This document shows, in pieces, positions 27,293 through 35,390 of a stretch of DNA of 64,000 nt. The stretch is taken from assembly GCA_014218215.1 (NCBI GenBank), contig CP043652.1, forward strand, positions 2,728,001 to 2,792,000, given 5' to 3'. This DNA is from Geodermatophilaceae bacterium NBWT11 (GTDB lineage: Bacteria; Actinomycetota; Actinomycetes; Mycobacteriales; Geodermatophilaceae). Made by a program: the position numbers and the translations under genes. The notes under the pieces were generated by a model. The model made no database searches. It was not told the origin of the DNA and saw nothing but the letters and a program-made list of their open reading frames with translations. How positions within the stretch are numbered: position 1 is the first letter of the stretch; the number at the start of each line of letters is the position of its first letter.

Positions 27293-28138
27293 TCACGCGC
27301 GGGCGCGGGGCCGTCGCCGGTGCTGGGGGGCTGCCTCCAGCAGGCGCAGGGCCCGCCGCCGGGCGTACCAGGCGAGCCCGACGACGGCGGCGCCGACGCC
27401 GACCGCGGCGCCGGTGACCAGGGGCGCGCGGCGCTGGGCGGACCGGGCGCTCAGCGGCACCGGGCGGGCGAACTCCAGCACCGGCCAGCCCCGCTCGGCC
27501 GCGGCCCTCCGCAGGCCCCGGTCGGGGTTGACCGCGGTCGGGTGGCCCACGGCGGCGAGCATCGGGAGGTCGGTGACGGAGTCGGAGTAGGCGTGGCAGT
27601 CGGCCAGGTCGTAGCCCATCTCGGCGGCCACCTCGCGCATCGCGGCGGCCTTGTTCTCCCCGTAGGCGTAGTACTCGATCTCCCCGGTGTACCGGCCGTC
27701 CACCACGACCATCCGGGTGGCGACGACCCGGTCCACGCCGAGCATCTCCCCGATCGGGGTGACCACCTCCGACCCGCTGCTGGACACGATGACCACTTCC
27801 TGGCCGGCGGCCCGGTGGGCCTCGATCAGGTCGGCGGCCTCGGCGTAGACCAGCGGGTCGACGATCGAGTGCAGGGTCTCCCGGACGATGTCGTGCACGA
27901 CGCCGACGTCCCACCCGGTGCACATCGCGGTGATCTGGTCGCGCATCCGGTCCATCTGCGCGGCGTCCGCACCGGCCAGGGAGAACACGAACTGGGCGTA
28001 GGCGCCCTTGAGCACGGTGCGGCGGTTCATCAGGCCGCCCTCGAAGAACGGTCGGCCGAAGGCCAGCGCGCTGGACTTCGCGATCACCGTCTTGTCCAGG
28101 TCGAAGAACGCCGCTGCGCGCCCCACCTCGCCGGTCAT
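27293..28138 (-). CDS. HAD-IB family hydrolase (SerB-like)
   Basis: A 281-residue phosphatase. The nucleophile motif FFDLDKT (Asp13, Asp15), VIVSSSGSE (motif II), GENKAAAM (motif III lysine) and HAYSDSVTDLPML (motif IV) are complete. A C-terminal TM helix (VTGAAVGVGAAVVGLAWYA) ends in a basic tail, so it is membrane-tethered. It corresponds to the Rv3661-type gene next to ssd in mycobacteria. ATG 28138 is preceded by TAGCCT and 6 nt, the leaderless pattern. Substrate unknown. Confidence 0.87.
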   Translation of the reverse strand: MTGEVGRAAAFFDLDKTVIAKSSALAFGRPFFEGGLMNRRTVLKGAYAQFVFSLAGADAAQMDRMRDQITAMCTGWDVGVVHDIVRETLHSIVDPLVYAEAADLIEAHRAAGQEVVIVSSSGSEVVTPIGEMLGVDRVVATRMVVVDGRYTGEIEYYAYGENKAAAMREVAAEMGYDLADCHAYSDSVTDLPMLAAVGHPTAVNPDRGLRRAAAERGWPVLEFARPVPLSARSAQRRAPLVTGAAVGVGAAVVGLAWYARRRALRLLEAAPQHRRRPRARA

Positions 28139-28144
28139 GGCGCG

Positions 28145-28150
28145 AGGCTA
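28145..28150 (-). promoter_or_regulatory. -10 box for leaderless HAD gene
   Basis: TAGCCT on the minus strand, 6 nt before the ATG at 28138; no ribosome-binding site between them. Confidence 0.5.
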
Positions 28151-28262
28151 GGGCCAGCACACCCCGGGGGCACCCGGCGCGCCGTCGTCCACACCCGGAG
28201 GGGTCGTCCACAGATGCGCCGGACGTCTTCCCGGCGCCGGGTCCCCGCGGCTGACTCGACCC

Positions 28263-29339
28263 GTGGACGAACACACCCCCGACCTGCCCCGACCCCTGGT
28301 GGTCAGCTCCGACGACCAGCTCGTCGACGAGCTGCTCCGGCTGCTCGCCGCCGCCGGCACGACCCCGGAGCTGACCCACGGCTCGGGGGCGCTGCGCCGG
28401 GCCCACCGGGGCGCGCCGCTCGTGGTGCTGGGCGCCGACGTGCTGACCAGCCCCGCGGTCCGGGCTCTCCCACGCCGTGCGGGCGTGGTGGTCGCGACCC
28501 GCACGGAGCTGTCGGGGGAGGGGTTCGAGGCCGCCCTCGGCGTCGGCGCCGAGCGGGTGGTGGTGCTGCCCCGCGACGAGGGCTGGCTGGTGGAGCGGGC
28601 CGCGTCGGCCGTGCGCGACCCCGTGGAGCCCGGGGCGCTCGTCGTGGTGGGGGGCTGTTGCGGCGGCGCCGGGGCCAGCACGCTGGCGACCGCCCTCGCA
28701 CTCACCCTGGCCGGCACCCGCGCCCCGTTGCTGGTGGACGCCGACGGCACCGGTGGCGGCCTGGACCTGCTGCTGGGCGCGGAGTGGGTCTCCGGCCTGC
28801 GGTGGCCCGACCTGGCCGGGCTGCGCGGACGCGTGGCCGGGGAGCAGGTGGTGGCCGCGCTGCCCGAGGCGCACCGGGTCCGCGTGCTGGCCCCGAGTCG
28901 GGACGCCCCGTCCCCGGTGGTCCCCGAGGTGCTGGCCGCCGTGGTCGCCGCGGCGCGGGCCGACGGGCACCCGGTGGTGGTCGACCTGCCCACCCGCGCC
29001 GAGCCCCAGCTGGCCGAGGCGGTGCTGCCCGAGGCCGACGTGGCGGTGCTGGTGGTGCCGTCGCGGGTCAGGGCCCTCGCGGTCGCCGGCAGCCTGCTGA
29101 CCGGTCCGGCCTGGGGCCGTGCCCTGGTGGTCACCCGGGCCGTCCCCGGCGGGGTGCCGTCGGCCGAGGTGGGGTCGGTGCTGGGCCGGCCGGTGGTCGC
29201 CGAGCTCGGCCACGACCGGTCCGCCGTCGCCCGGGGCGAACGCGGCGAACCGCCGCTGACCGGTGCGCGCGCTCCGCTGGGCCAGGTGTCGCGGCAGCTG
29301 CTGGCCCGACTGCGGGCCCGGGAGACCGCCCGTGCGTGA
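28263..29339 (+). CDS. septum-site-determining protein Ssd / CpaE-like ATPase
   Basis: A 358-residue MinD/ParA-superfamily protein that starts the Tad locus. The N-terminal part resembles a receiver-like domain (DDQLVDELLRLLAAAG). The deviant Walker A is GGCCGGAGASTLATAL, with no lysine at the usual GKT/GKS position (KGGxGKS in active family members), so ATP turnover may be weak or absent. LLVDADGTGGGLDLLLG is Walker A'/switch region. In mycobacteria the homologue (Rv3660c) affects division. It overlaps tadA by 8 bp. Confidence 0.82.
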   Translation: MDEHTPDLPRPLVVSSDDQLVDELLRLLAAAGTTPELTHGSGALRRAHRGAPLVVLGADVLTSPAVRALPRRAGVVVATRTELSGEGFEAALGVGAERVVVLPRDEGWLVERAASAVRDPVEPGALVVVGGCCGGAGASTLATALALTLAGTRAPLLVDADGTGGGLDLLLGAEWVSGLRWPDLAGLRGRVAGEQVVAALPEAHRVRVLAPSRDAPSPVVPEVLAAVVAAARADGHPVVVDLPTRAEPQLAEAVLPEADVAVLVVPSRVRALAVAGSLLTGPAWGRALVVTRAVPGGVPSAEVGSVLGRPVVAELGHDRSAVARGERGEPPLTGARAPLGQVSRQLLARLRARETARA

Positions 29340-30246
29340 GTCGACGCCCCTGGTCGACCGGGTCCGGGCCCGGATGGCGGCGGACCCCGCGATGACGAGC
29401 CAGGCGGCCGTCGCCGCGCTCGTCCGGCAGGAGGCCGGCGGGCTGGTGGGGGACGGCGACGTGCTCGACGCCGTCCGGGCCACCGTCGACGAGCTGTCCG
29501 GGGCAGGGGTGCTCGAGCCGCTGCTGCGACTGCCCGGGGTGACCGACGTGATGGTGGTCGGCGCGGACCGGGTGTGGGTCGACCGCGGGGCGGGGCTGGA
29601 GGAGACCGGTGTCCGGTTCGCCGACGACGAGGCGGTGCGTCGGCTGGCGGTGCGGCTCGCGGCCTCGGCCGGGCGGCGGCTGGACGACGCCGCCCCCTGG
29701 GCCGACGTCGGGCTGCCCGACGGCACCCGGCTGCACGCGGTGCTGCCACCGGTGTCCGGATCAGGGACCTGCCTGTCACTGCGGGTGCTCCGCCGGGCCC
29801 GGCTGGACCTCACCGACCTGGCCGCGGCCGGTGCCCTGCCCGGTGCGGCCGAGCACCTGCTGCGCGCCCTGGTGGCCCGGCGCTGCGCGTTCCTGGTCAC
29901 CGGCGGCACCGGGACGGGCAAGACCACCCTCCTGTCGGCGCTGCTGGGTCTGGTCCCGCCTGCCGAGCGGGTGCTGGTGTGCGAGGACGCCGCGGAGCTC
30001 GACCCCCAGCACCCGCACGTGGTCCGGCTGCTCACCCGGCCGCCCAACGTGGAGTCCGTCGGCGCGGTGACGCTGCGCGACCTGGTCCGGCAGGCCCTGC
30101 GGATGCGCCCGGACCGGCTCGTGGTGGGGGAGGTGCGCGGGGCCGAGGCCCCCCGCCGCCGGGTTCCCCAGGCGGCGAGTCGCCGCCCGCGCCGAGCGGG
30201 TCGTCTCCGCCCGGCAGCTCGCCCTCGATCGCCAGCGCCGGGGTAG
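29332..30246 (+). pseudogene. tadA: tadA (CpaF-type secretion ATPase), 5' part, interrupted by element
   Basis: Residues 1-272 (to 30147) are a normal TadA/CpaF ATPase: an N-terminal domain, Walker A GGTGTGKTTLLS, the Asp box (CEDAAELDPQHPHVV), LRDLVRQALRMRPDRLVVGEV and GEVRGAE. Directly after GEVRGAE the frame enters the mobile element and adds 32 unrelated residues (APRRRVPQAAS...) before a TAG at 30244-30246. The product lacks the C-terminal ATPase part, including the conserved NTGHDGG segment. GTG 29332 overlaps the ssd stop. The missing part is at 42984-43319. Confidence 0.92.
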
Positions 30247-31783
30247 CCGAGCCGTCGAGGACCGTCACCCGCACCCGGAGGAGCTGCAGGACCTCCCGCT
30301 GCTGCTCCGGGCCCATCGAGGGCAGCCGCTCAGCCGCCTGGACGGCCAGCCGGCGGATCGTGACCGCCCGATCGGCCTCCGCGGCCCGCGACGCCTGCAC
30401 CGCTTCGAGCTGGGCCGCGTAGGCCGCCAGGCTCTCCGCTTCCCGCTCCAGCTCGGCGACCGCGGCGGCGAGGATCGCGGGGTCCACCCCCGCTCGGAGA
30501 TAGGCGGTGACCCGCTGGGTGCGGGCCCGCTCGTTCTCCGCCAGCTTCCCCCGCACCGCCTCGAGGTCGGAGGGGCCGTCGTCCCCGGCCTGCTCGCCGA
30601 GGTAGGCGTCGGCGGCGGCGATGAGCCGGTCCGGGTCGCCGAGGACCTCGGTGACGGCGGCCCAGACGCGGGCGTCCAGCTCGTCGGCGTGGAGCTTGGG
30701 GCAGCCGCAGCGGGGGAGGTCGCCGGGGCGCCACTTCGCGTTCGAGCACCGGTACTGCCGCAGGTCCCGCTCGACTCGATAGACGCCGCCGAGCCGCCCG
30801 CCGCACGGGGTCGCCGCCCCACTCACCGGGTAGACCTTGTCCGGGCGCTTCTGCCCGTAGGACCGGCGGCTCAGCGCCCGTTCCAGCGCCTCGTGCTGCC
30901 TCGCGGTGAACGGCGGGTCCGCGAGCCGCACCAGGATCGGGTCGCCGTACTTCGGGTTCCCCCAGCGGTCGAGCTTGGTGTGGTGCCCGAGCCGCTTAGG
31001 GCGGTCGGCCTTCCCCCACCAGACCTCGCCGCGCATCGACTCTCGCCGCAGCAGGCGGGCGAGGTTGTTGTGGACCCAGGGGCTGCCCCGGCGGGTCAGG
31101 TGCCCCAGCCCGTTGAGCAGCGCGCAGGTCTCCCCGGTGGTCTTGCCGTCGCGGACCAGGGCCTTGTAGGCGAGGTCCAGCACCTCGCGCTCCGCCGGGT
31201 CGGGCACGCACCGGGCGTCGCGGGTCCGCCCCTCCAGCCGGTAGCCGTAGGGAGCCTCCCCACCGGGCCAGCGACCCTCGGCGGCCTTCCGGCGCTGCCC
31301 GCCGACCCCGCGCTCGGCGATGACCTCGCGCTCCATCTCTGCGAAGACGGCCAGAACCCCGCGCATGGCGCGGCCGGCGACGCTGCTGGTGTCGAAGTGC
31401 TCGGCCAGGCTGACCAGCGCGACGCCGAGCTCGTCCAGCTCGGCGACCAGCGGGGCGAACAGCGCTGTGGACCGCCCGAGCCGGTCGAGCTTGGTGACGA
31501 CGAGGGCGTCCACGCGCCCGCCCCGGACCTCGGCGAGCATCCGGTCGAGGGCGGGGCGGGAGTGCTTCGCGCCGGACTCGCCCTCTTCCCGGTAGACGTG
31601 CCGCTCGTCCAGGGCCCAGCCGCGGTTGGCGACCTCGGCGCGGCAGCGGTCGAGCTGGTCATCGAGGCTGGTCCCGCTGACCTGGTCGAGCGTGGAGACG
31701 CGGGTGTAGATCGCTGCGCGGGGGGCCCCCGGCGGGCGGACGGGGCGGGCGGGGGCCTCCCGCCCGCCGGGGGCCCGGCTCAC
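30032..31783 (-). CDS. large serine recombinase (integrase)
   Basis: A 583-residue integrase that should catalyse integration at attB in tadA. The resolvase domain has IYTRVST with nucleophile Ser30, then VVTKLDRLGRS and AEMEREVIAERG. The recombinase domain (about 170-310), a zinc ribbon (Cys near residues 330-365) and a coiled coil (about 400-480) follow, as in phiC31-type enzymes. GTG 31783 has GGAGG 7 nt upstream and overlaps the preceding gene. The 3' end crosses attL: the last 35 residues are read antisense from tadA. In the excised circle the frame would instead continue HAPGVPMRWRAEAA and stop, giving 562 residues. Confidence 0.92.
   Translation of the reverse strand: MSRAPGGREAPARPVRPPGAPRAAIYTRVSTLDQVSGTSLDDQLDRCRAEVANRGWALDERHVYREEGESGAKHSRPALDRMLAEVRGGRVDALVVTKLDRLGRSTALFAPLVAELDELGVALVSLAEHFDTSSVAGRAMRGVLAVFAEMEREVIAERGVGGQRRKAAEGRWPGGEAPYGYRLEGRTRDARCVPDPAEREVLDLAYKALVRDGKTTGETCALLNGLGHLTRRGSPWVHNNLARLLRRESMRGEVWWGKADRPKRLGHHTKLDRWGNPKYGDPILVRLADPPFTARQHEALERALSRRSYGQKRPDKVYPVSGAATPCGGRLGGVYRVERDLRQYRCSNAKWRPGDLPRCGCPKLHADELDARVWAAVTEVLGDPDRLIAAADAYLGEQAGDDGPSDLEAVRGKLAENERARTQRVTAYLRAGVDPAILAAAVAELEREAESLAAYAAQLEAVQASRAAEADRAVTIRRLAVQAAERLPSMGPEQQREVLQLLRVRVTVLDGSATPALAIEGELPGGDDPLGAGGDSPPGEPGGGGPRPRAPPPPRAGPGASAGPAGPGRAASPRRRTPRWAAG
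30139..30148 (+). other. attL core
   Basis: GGGGCCGAGG at the left boundary; left of it is tadA coding sequence (GTGGGGGAGGTGCGC), right of it is element DNA. The crossover must fall within these 10 bp because flanks differ on both sides from the right-hand copy. An inverted repeat CGCCGCC/GGCGGCG (30154-30177) lies just inside and may be part of the attP arm bound by the integrase. Confidence 0.85.
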
Positions 31784-32340
31784 GCTGCGCCCTCCGCCCC
31801 GCCGCGGAGCTGGCCGCGGACCGCCTGGGGCGCGCCATCGCAGGTCGAGGAGTACAGGCTGCGCGGCCTCGCGCCGACGCCGTCATCGAGCTCCAGGACG
31901 ACGCTGTCTTCGGCCTCCGAGGGCTTCCGGTCGGTCCCGGCCCCTGCCTGGAGCACGCGCTCCAGGAGGGTCATGAGCCGCCACCAGGCCATAACGCCCC
32001 CCTGGACACCCGTGTCGATCCCCTCCTCGACGCTGATGAGCCTGGGCATGTCGGGGCGCGAGCCGTCGGACCACTCCTGGGCGATCAGCCAGGCGAACTG
32101 CTCGGGGGTCCGAGCGATCCTGTCAAGCGATCTCGTCAGCACTACGCCGACCCGGCGCGCGCGGATCCGCTCCCTCAGCTGCCGGAGGCCGAAGTCGGGG
32201 AAGTGGCCGATGTCGACGTAGGCCCTGACGCGCGTGCCCCGGCGTTCGAGGTCAAGGCTTGCCGCGAGGTCCAGAAGGCCCTCGAGGTGCTCGTCCGCTT
32301 CTCCCGCGCGGGTGGTCCGTTCGTAGACGGCGATCTCCAT
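31780..32340 (-). CDS. degenerate resolvase-like protein, co-transcribed with integrase
   Basis: A 186-residue protein containing only a resolvase-type catalytic domain. VGVVLTRSLDRIARTPEQFA matches the LDRLxR region of the integrase. The N-terminus AVYERTTRAGEADEHLEG aligns with IYTRVST but has Thr where the nucleophilic Ser should be, and the usual arginines are partly replaced. It probably cannot cut DNA. It has GAGGAA 4-5 nt before the ATG and overlaps the integrase GTG by 4 bp. A directionality factor or regulator role is possible; a different catalytic use cannot be excluded. Confidence 0.65.
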   Translation of the reverse strand: MEIAVYERTTRAGEADEHLEGLLDLAASLDLERRGTRVRAYVDIGHFPDFGLRQLRERIRARRVGVVLTRSLDRIARTPEQFAWLIAQEWSDGSRPDMPRLISVEEGIDTGVQGGVMAWWRLMTLLERVLQAGAGTDRKPSEAEDSVVLELDDGVGARPRSLYSSTCDGAPQAVRGQLRGGAEGAA

Positions 32341-32371
32341 GATTTCCTCGTTCTCGTAGGTAGTGCTGGAA

Positions 32372-32422
32372 GGCGGCGGGGCGCTGTAACGCCCCGCCGC
32401 CCCACGCCCCCGGACGGGGGCG
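32372..32422 (-). terminator. GC-rich hairpin cluster
   Basis: GGCGGCGGGGCG (32372-32383) pairs with CGCCCCGCCGCC (32390-32401), loop CTGTAA. Next to it CGCCCCCG/CGGGGGCG (32405-32412, 32415-32422) forms a second hairpin. They sit between two minus-strand genes and 32 nt upstream of the degenerate recombinase start, so they may terminate the small-gene operon and insulate the integrase pair. No U-tract. Confidence 0.55.
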
Positions 32423-32455
32423 GGGCTTGTTGGCCCCGGGCGGACCGGGGCGGGT

Positions 32456-32710
32456 CTAGCGGCTGGCCGCCTCCGCGGCCTCGGCGGCGAGCCGGCGGGC
32501 GGCGCCGGGCCCGTGGGCCTCGGCGATGACGAAGAGCAGAGCGGCACATTCCTCGGCGTCCGCGTCCCACTCCCCGGCGGCGGGGTCGTGCTCGGTGAAG
32601 GCCTCGCGGGCGACCTCGCCGGCCGCTGTCAGGAGGCCCTCCCCGCCGCCCCCGAGAACGGCGGGGGCGGCGGCGAGAAGGTCAGCGGGGGAGGGGTCTG
32701 GACGGGTCAC
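32456..32710 (-). CDS. small acidic hypothetical protein of the element
   Basis: An 84-residue acidic, Ala-rich helical protein (DPAAGEWDADAEECAALLFVIAEAHG). Not recognised. GTG 32710 is chosen; a GGAG lies about 10 nt upstream and the palindromic operator at 32731-32754 lies just beyond. The frame stays open to 32830 but upstream residues run through that palindrome. Confidence 0.5.
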   Translation of the reverse strand: MTRPDPSPADLLAAAPAVLGGGGEGLLTAAGEVAREAFTEHDPAAGEWDADAEECAALLFVIAEAHGPGAARRLAAEAAEAASR

Positions 32711-32728
32711 GGGGCGGCTCCGAGGGGG

Positions 32729-32754
32729 GGCTTGCCCGGCTGGCAAGCGCTTGC
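32729..32754. promoter_or_regulatory. overlapping palindromes, candidate operator 1
   Basis: GCTTGCC-CGGCT-GGCAAGC (32729-32747) overlaps a perfect palindrome GGCAAGCGCTTGCC (32741-32754), so three TTGCC half-sites alternate. A near-identical TTGCCCAGCTGGCA recurs at 35391, also just upstream of a gene of this element. A shared repressor site is the simplest reading. Confidence 0.55.
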
Positions 32755-32826
32755 CCCGAGTCAACCGACCAAGATCGTTCCCAGGAATCCATCGTGGGAC
32801 CTGGGCGCCACGGGCGGGTGCCCGCC

Positions 32827-33102
32827 TCACGGCGGCGCCGCGAGCGCGTTCAGGTACTGCTCGACCTGCCGCCGCTCGTACGCCGGGAGGGCGAGCGCCG
32901 CCGCCCGGAGCTGCCCCCGCTCCATCGGCGTCAGCGACGTCCGGGCCAGCAGCTCCGCCGCCCGCTCCTCCGCCGGCACCGGGGCGGTGACGCCCGGCGC
33001 CGAAAGCGCCCGCAGCTCCCCGCGCTCCATCGCGGTCAGCGTCCCCGCGGGCTTCGCCGCCAGCTCCGCCCGCCGGGCGGCCAGCCGGTCCGGGGCGCTC
33101 AT
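32827..33102 (-). CDS. small protein with duplicated MERG(E/Q)LRA motif
   Basis: A 91-residue protein with an internal repeat: LTAMERGELRALSAPG and LTPMERGQLRAAALA, about 34 residues apart, each likely a helix-turn-helix-sized unit. The C-terminus LPAYERRQVEQYLNAL is similar again. Function unknown; DNA or protein binding through repeated helical units is possible. Its ATG overlaps the upstream stop (ATGA). Confidence 0.6.
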   Translation of the reverse strand: MSAPDRLAARRAELAAKPAGTLTAMERGELRALSAPGVTAPVPAEERAAELLARTSLTPMERGQLRAAALALPAYERRQVEQYLNALAAPP

Positions 33103-33740
33103 CGCCGCGACGCCCAGTCGAAGCGGCGCCGGACCGGAACCACCCGGTTCACGGGCGAGTCCGGCTCCGGCCGGACCGTCCGACGGGGCGGTTCGAAGGC
33201 CGCGGCGTCAACCTCCCGGGCGTCCCGAATGCAGCTCTCCCCGGAGGCCGCCGCCCGCAGCAGCTCGGCCGTGTCCCTTGGCGGGATCGCCTCCAGGGGC
33301 TCCGATCCGGCGGCCCGCCGGAGCACCCCGACGGCCTCGCGCAGCTCTAGGACCTCTCGCAGCTTGCCGCGCAGGACCGCGTCCACCTCGCGGACCTCAG
33401 CGTGGACCGACGCCTCCAGCGCCTCCGCCTCCGGGAGCAGCCGCTCCGCGGCGGCGGCCAGCGCCGCCTGGGCCCGTACGCGAGCCTGCTGGACCGCGAA
33501 CTGGAGGTCCGCGTGCAGCTGCTCCTCCCCGCGGAAGACGGGCTCGGGCTCAGCGAGGACGCTGTAGTCTCCGGCGGCGGCGCGCTCGGCGAGGTGGGCG
33601 CGGCGGTTCGACCTCGCCCGCTCGAACTCCGCCTGCCGGTCTCGCAGCGCGTCGCTGAGCTTCGCCAGCGCTTCCTCTGCCTTCGCCTCGGTGGCCTTGG
33701 CGGCCCGTACTCCGGGGTCCGCCTCGATGAGCTTGTGCAT
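33099..33740 (-). CDS. coiled-coil hypothetical protein of the element
   Basis: A 213-residue protein, mostly charged helices in the first 150 residues (KATEAKAEEALAKLSDALRD, LPEAEALEASVHAEVREVDA) and a Pro/Arg-rich tail. This looks like an elongated coiled coil. AAGGAG lies 6-7 nt before the ATG. It is directly after the HGG-zinc protein gene (1-bp gap), so it may be a partner, but I do not recognise a family. Confidence 0.6.
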   Translation of the reverse strand: MHKLIEADPGVRAAKATEAKAEEALAKLSDALRDRQAEFERARSNRRAHLAERAAAGDYSVLAEPEPVFRGEEQLHADLQFAVQQARVRAQAALAAAAERLLPEAEALEASVHAEVREVDAVLRGKLREVLELREAVGVLRRAAGSEPLEAIPPRDTAELLRAAASGESCIRDAREVDAAAFEPPRRTVRPEPDSPVNRVVPVRRRFDWASRR

Positions 33741-33741
33741 C

Positions 33742-34647
33742 TCAGTCTCCTTCCTGGCCCGCCGAGTGGCGGGGGTCTGTGGGGTGGTGCATCGGGTCGC
33801 CGCCGGCCCTGCGGGCCCGGACCTCGAGCGACCCGTCCGGGAGCTCCGTCTCCGTGGGGCCCTCCCGCTCGGGCTCGGGGGCGGCCTCGATCTCCCGGGG
33901 CGGCGGGGCGGTCCACGCGGCCGCGTGCGGCAGGCCGGTAACCGGCTTGGGGGCGCCGGTTGCGGGCTCGCCGCGGAGGTCCGCGCCTGGGGCGAAGTTG
34001 CCGAGGTACCAGCCGAAGAGCGTCCGGGCGTCCTCGAGCTGCCCGGCGTTGGAGCCGAGGTCTGCGAGCACGGCGAGCAGCAGGTCGAGGACGAACTGCG
34101 CGTCCTGCTCCGCGAGCTTCCGGTCCAGCTCGCCGAGCCCGTGCTTCGCGGCGGCGTCGGCGACGCGCAACAGCTGCCCCCGCTCCGTCGCCAGCTCCGC
34201 GGCGACGCCCTCAATCCGGACGTCGTGGGAGCCGCTTCGCTCCATCTCGACGAGGTGCGCTTCGAGGGCCTGGACTCGCCCGGCGGTGCGGGCGAGTTCG
34301 TCGGCGAACTGGTCCAGGGGGCGGGCGCCGTCCACCCGGTTGCCCCACAGCCCGGCCTTCTCCTGCTCCCGCTCCGCGTACCTCCGGCGGTCCTCGGCGG
34401 CGGCGGCGGCCCGGACGTTCGGGAGGGTGCCGCCATGCAGCCGGCAGGGACCGGAGCGGTTCGGGGTCCCGGAGCCCGCCGGGTTCTGGCAGGGGGCCCC
34501 GGCGGGGCCGGCGGGGGTCTCCCGGTAGGTCGGCCGTCCGCACCGGTCGGCGGGCCACGCCTGCACGGCGGGGTGCCCGGCCTTGTGCGCTCGGCGGGGC
34601 CGCTTGACCGGCTCCCCAGCCGCCGCGCTCCCGTTCAGCCTCGGCAC
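33742..34647 (-). CDS. phage-type protein with CxNPAGxGT..CxxHGG zinc motif
   Basis: A 301-residue protein. Near residue 50 it has CQNPAGSGTPNRSGPCRLHG followed by G, a cysteine/histidine motif seen at the N-termini of many actinophage and island proteins, including small-terminase-type DNA-binding proteins. The rest is helical (RTAGRVQALEAHLVEMERSG, GELDRKLAEQDAQFVLDLLL). The motif implies phage ancestry. A terminase-like packaging role is a guess: no large terminase is present. The GTG start has only a weak ribosome site. Confidence 0.6.
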   Translation of the reverse strand: MPRLNGSAAAGEPVKRPRRAHKAGHPAVQAWPADRCGRPTYRETPAGPAGAPCQNPAGSGTPNRSGPCRLHGGTLPNVRAAAAAEDRRRYAEREQEKAGLWGNRVDGARPLDQFADELARTAGRVQALEAHLVEMERSGSHDVRIEGVAAELATERGQLLRVADAAAKHGLGELDRKLAEQDAQFVLDLLLAVLADLGSNAGQLEDARTLFGWYLGNFAPGADLRGEPATGAPKPVTGLPHAAAWTAPPPREIEAAPEPEREGPTETELPDGSLEVRARRAGGDPMHHPTDPRHSAGQEGD

Positions 34648-34820
34648 GGCGCACCCCCGACCGTCCGGAGTGGGCCGCGGAGGGCCTTCGTGTCGCCGAC
34701 GTCGGTCTGCGAGGGGCGGCGGGGGCCCACGGCGGGGGTCGAGCCGAGCGAGCCAACCGGCGGCGGCGGGTGGGCACCCGGGCGGGGTGCCCCGGCACCC
34801 CGCAGGAACCGGGTGGTCAC
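34635..34820 (-). CDS. possible 61-aa ORF
   Basis: GTG 34820 overlaps the previous stop (GTGA) and the frame ends 12 bp inside the next gene, the arrangement of a coupled operon member. The product is Pro/Gly-rich (GAHPPPPVGSLGSTPAVG) and has no recognisable fold. It otherwise leaves a 170-bp gap. I regard it as uncertain. Confidence 0.35.
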   Translation of the reverse strand: MTTRFLRGAGAPRPGAHPPPPVGSLGSTPAVGPRRPSQTDVGDTKALRGPLRTVGGAPCRG

Positions 34821-35074
34821 GACAGCACCCCCGGCTGCGGGCGGCCGGTCCACCGAACCCAGTCGTCCACCGGAGGCGGGACCGCCCAGCGCTCGCCGAT
34901 GCCGGGGGCGATCCGGAGGACCCGGACCCAGCCGTCGGCGGGCAGCCGAAGCTCCCCGAGGAGGCAGGGGCGGACGCGGGCGTCCTCCTCCGGGTACTCG
35001 TCGAACCACTCGCGGTCCAGCCGGGCGGCCAGGGCGGTGACCTCCGGCGCCTCGGGGGGCAGGCGGGGGCTCAC
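34817..35074 (-). CDS. hypothetical protein of the element
   Basis: An 85-residue protein (VTALAARLDREWFDEYPEED..., WVRVLRIAPGIGERWAVPPP). The aromatic, balanced composition looks like a folded protein. GTG 35074 overlaps the upstream stop (GTGA). I do not recognise a family. Confidence 0.6.
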   Translation of the reverse strand: MSPRLPPEAPEVTALAARLDREWFDEYPEEDARVRPCLLGELRLPADGWVRVLRIAPGIGERWAVPPPVDDWVRWTGRPQPGVLS

Positions 35075-35343
35075 CGGGTCCACCCGCGTCGGGCGGCCAG
35101 CTCAGCCAACAGCCGGTTCTGCTCGGCCTCCGGCAGCAGCCCGAAGGCGGCCTCCCGGTCCCGGCGCCTCGCGGCGCGGTTCCGGTCGTACGCCCGGCGG
35201 TCCTCCACGCCGTCCAGCGCGCGCTGGGCCCGCCGGCGAACGGCGCACGGTGCGCAGACCCGGGGGCGGTCCACCTCCGTCCCGCAGCCGGCGGAGCACT
35301 GCAGCGCTCCCAAAACGGTCTTGGGGCCCTCGGTCCTACTCAT
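35071..35343 (-). CDS. small cysteine-containing (zinc-finger-like) protein
   Basis: A 90-residue protein with LQCSAGCGTEV and RVCAPCAVRRRAQRALDG, a CxxxC...CxxC arrangement that could bind zinc, followed by a basic helix (RRAYDRNRAARRRDREA). Small proteins of this type are frequent in actinophages and islands and often bind DNA. ATG 35343 has GGAG 7 nt upstream. Candidate operator 2 lies 48 bp upstream and the iteron cluster beyond it. Confidence 0.6.
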   Translation of the reverse strand: MSRTEGPKTVLGALQCSAGCGTEVDRPRVCAPCAVRRRAQRALDGVEDRRAYDRNRAARRRDREAAFGLLPEAEQNRLLAELAARRGWTR

Positions 35344-35390
35344 CTCGGTCTCCGCCTTCCCTCGCGATTCGGGTACTGGGGCGCCGCGCC

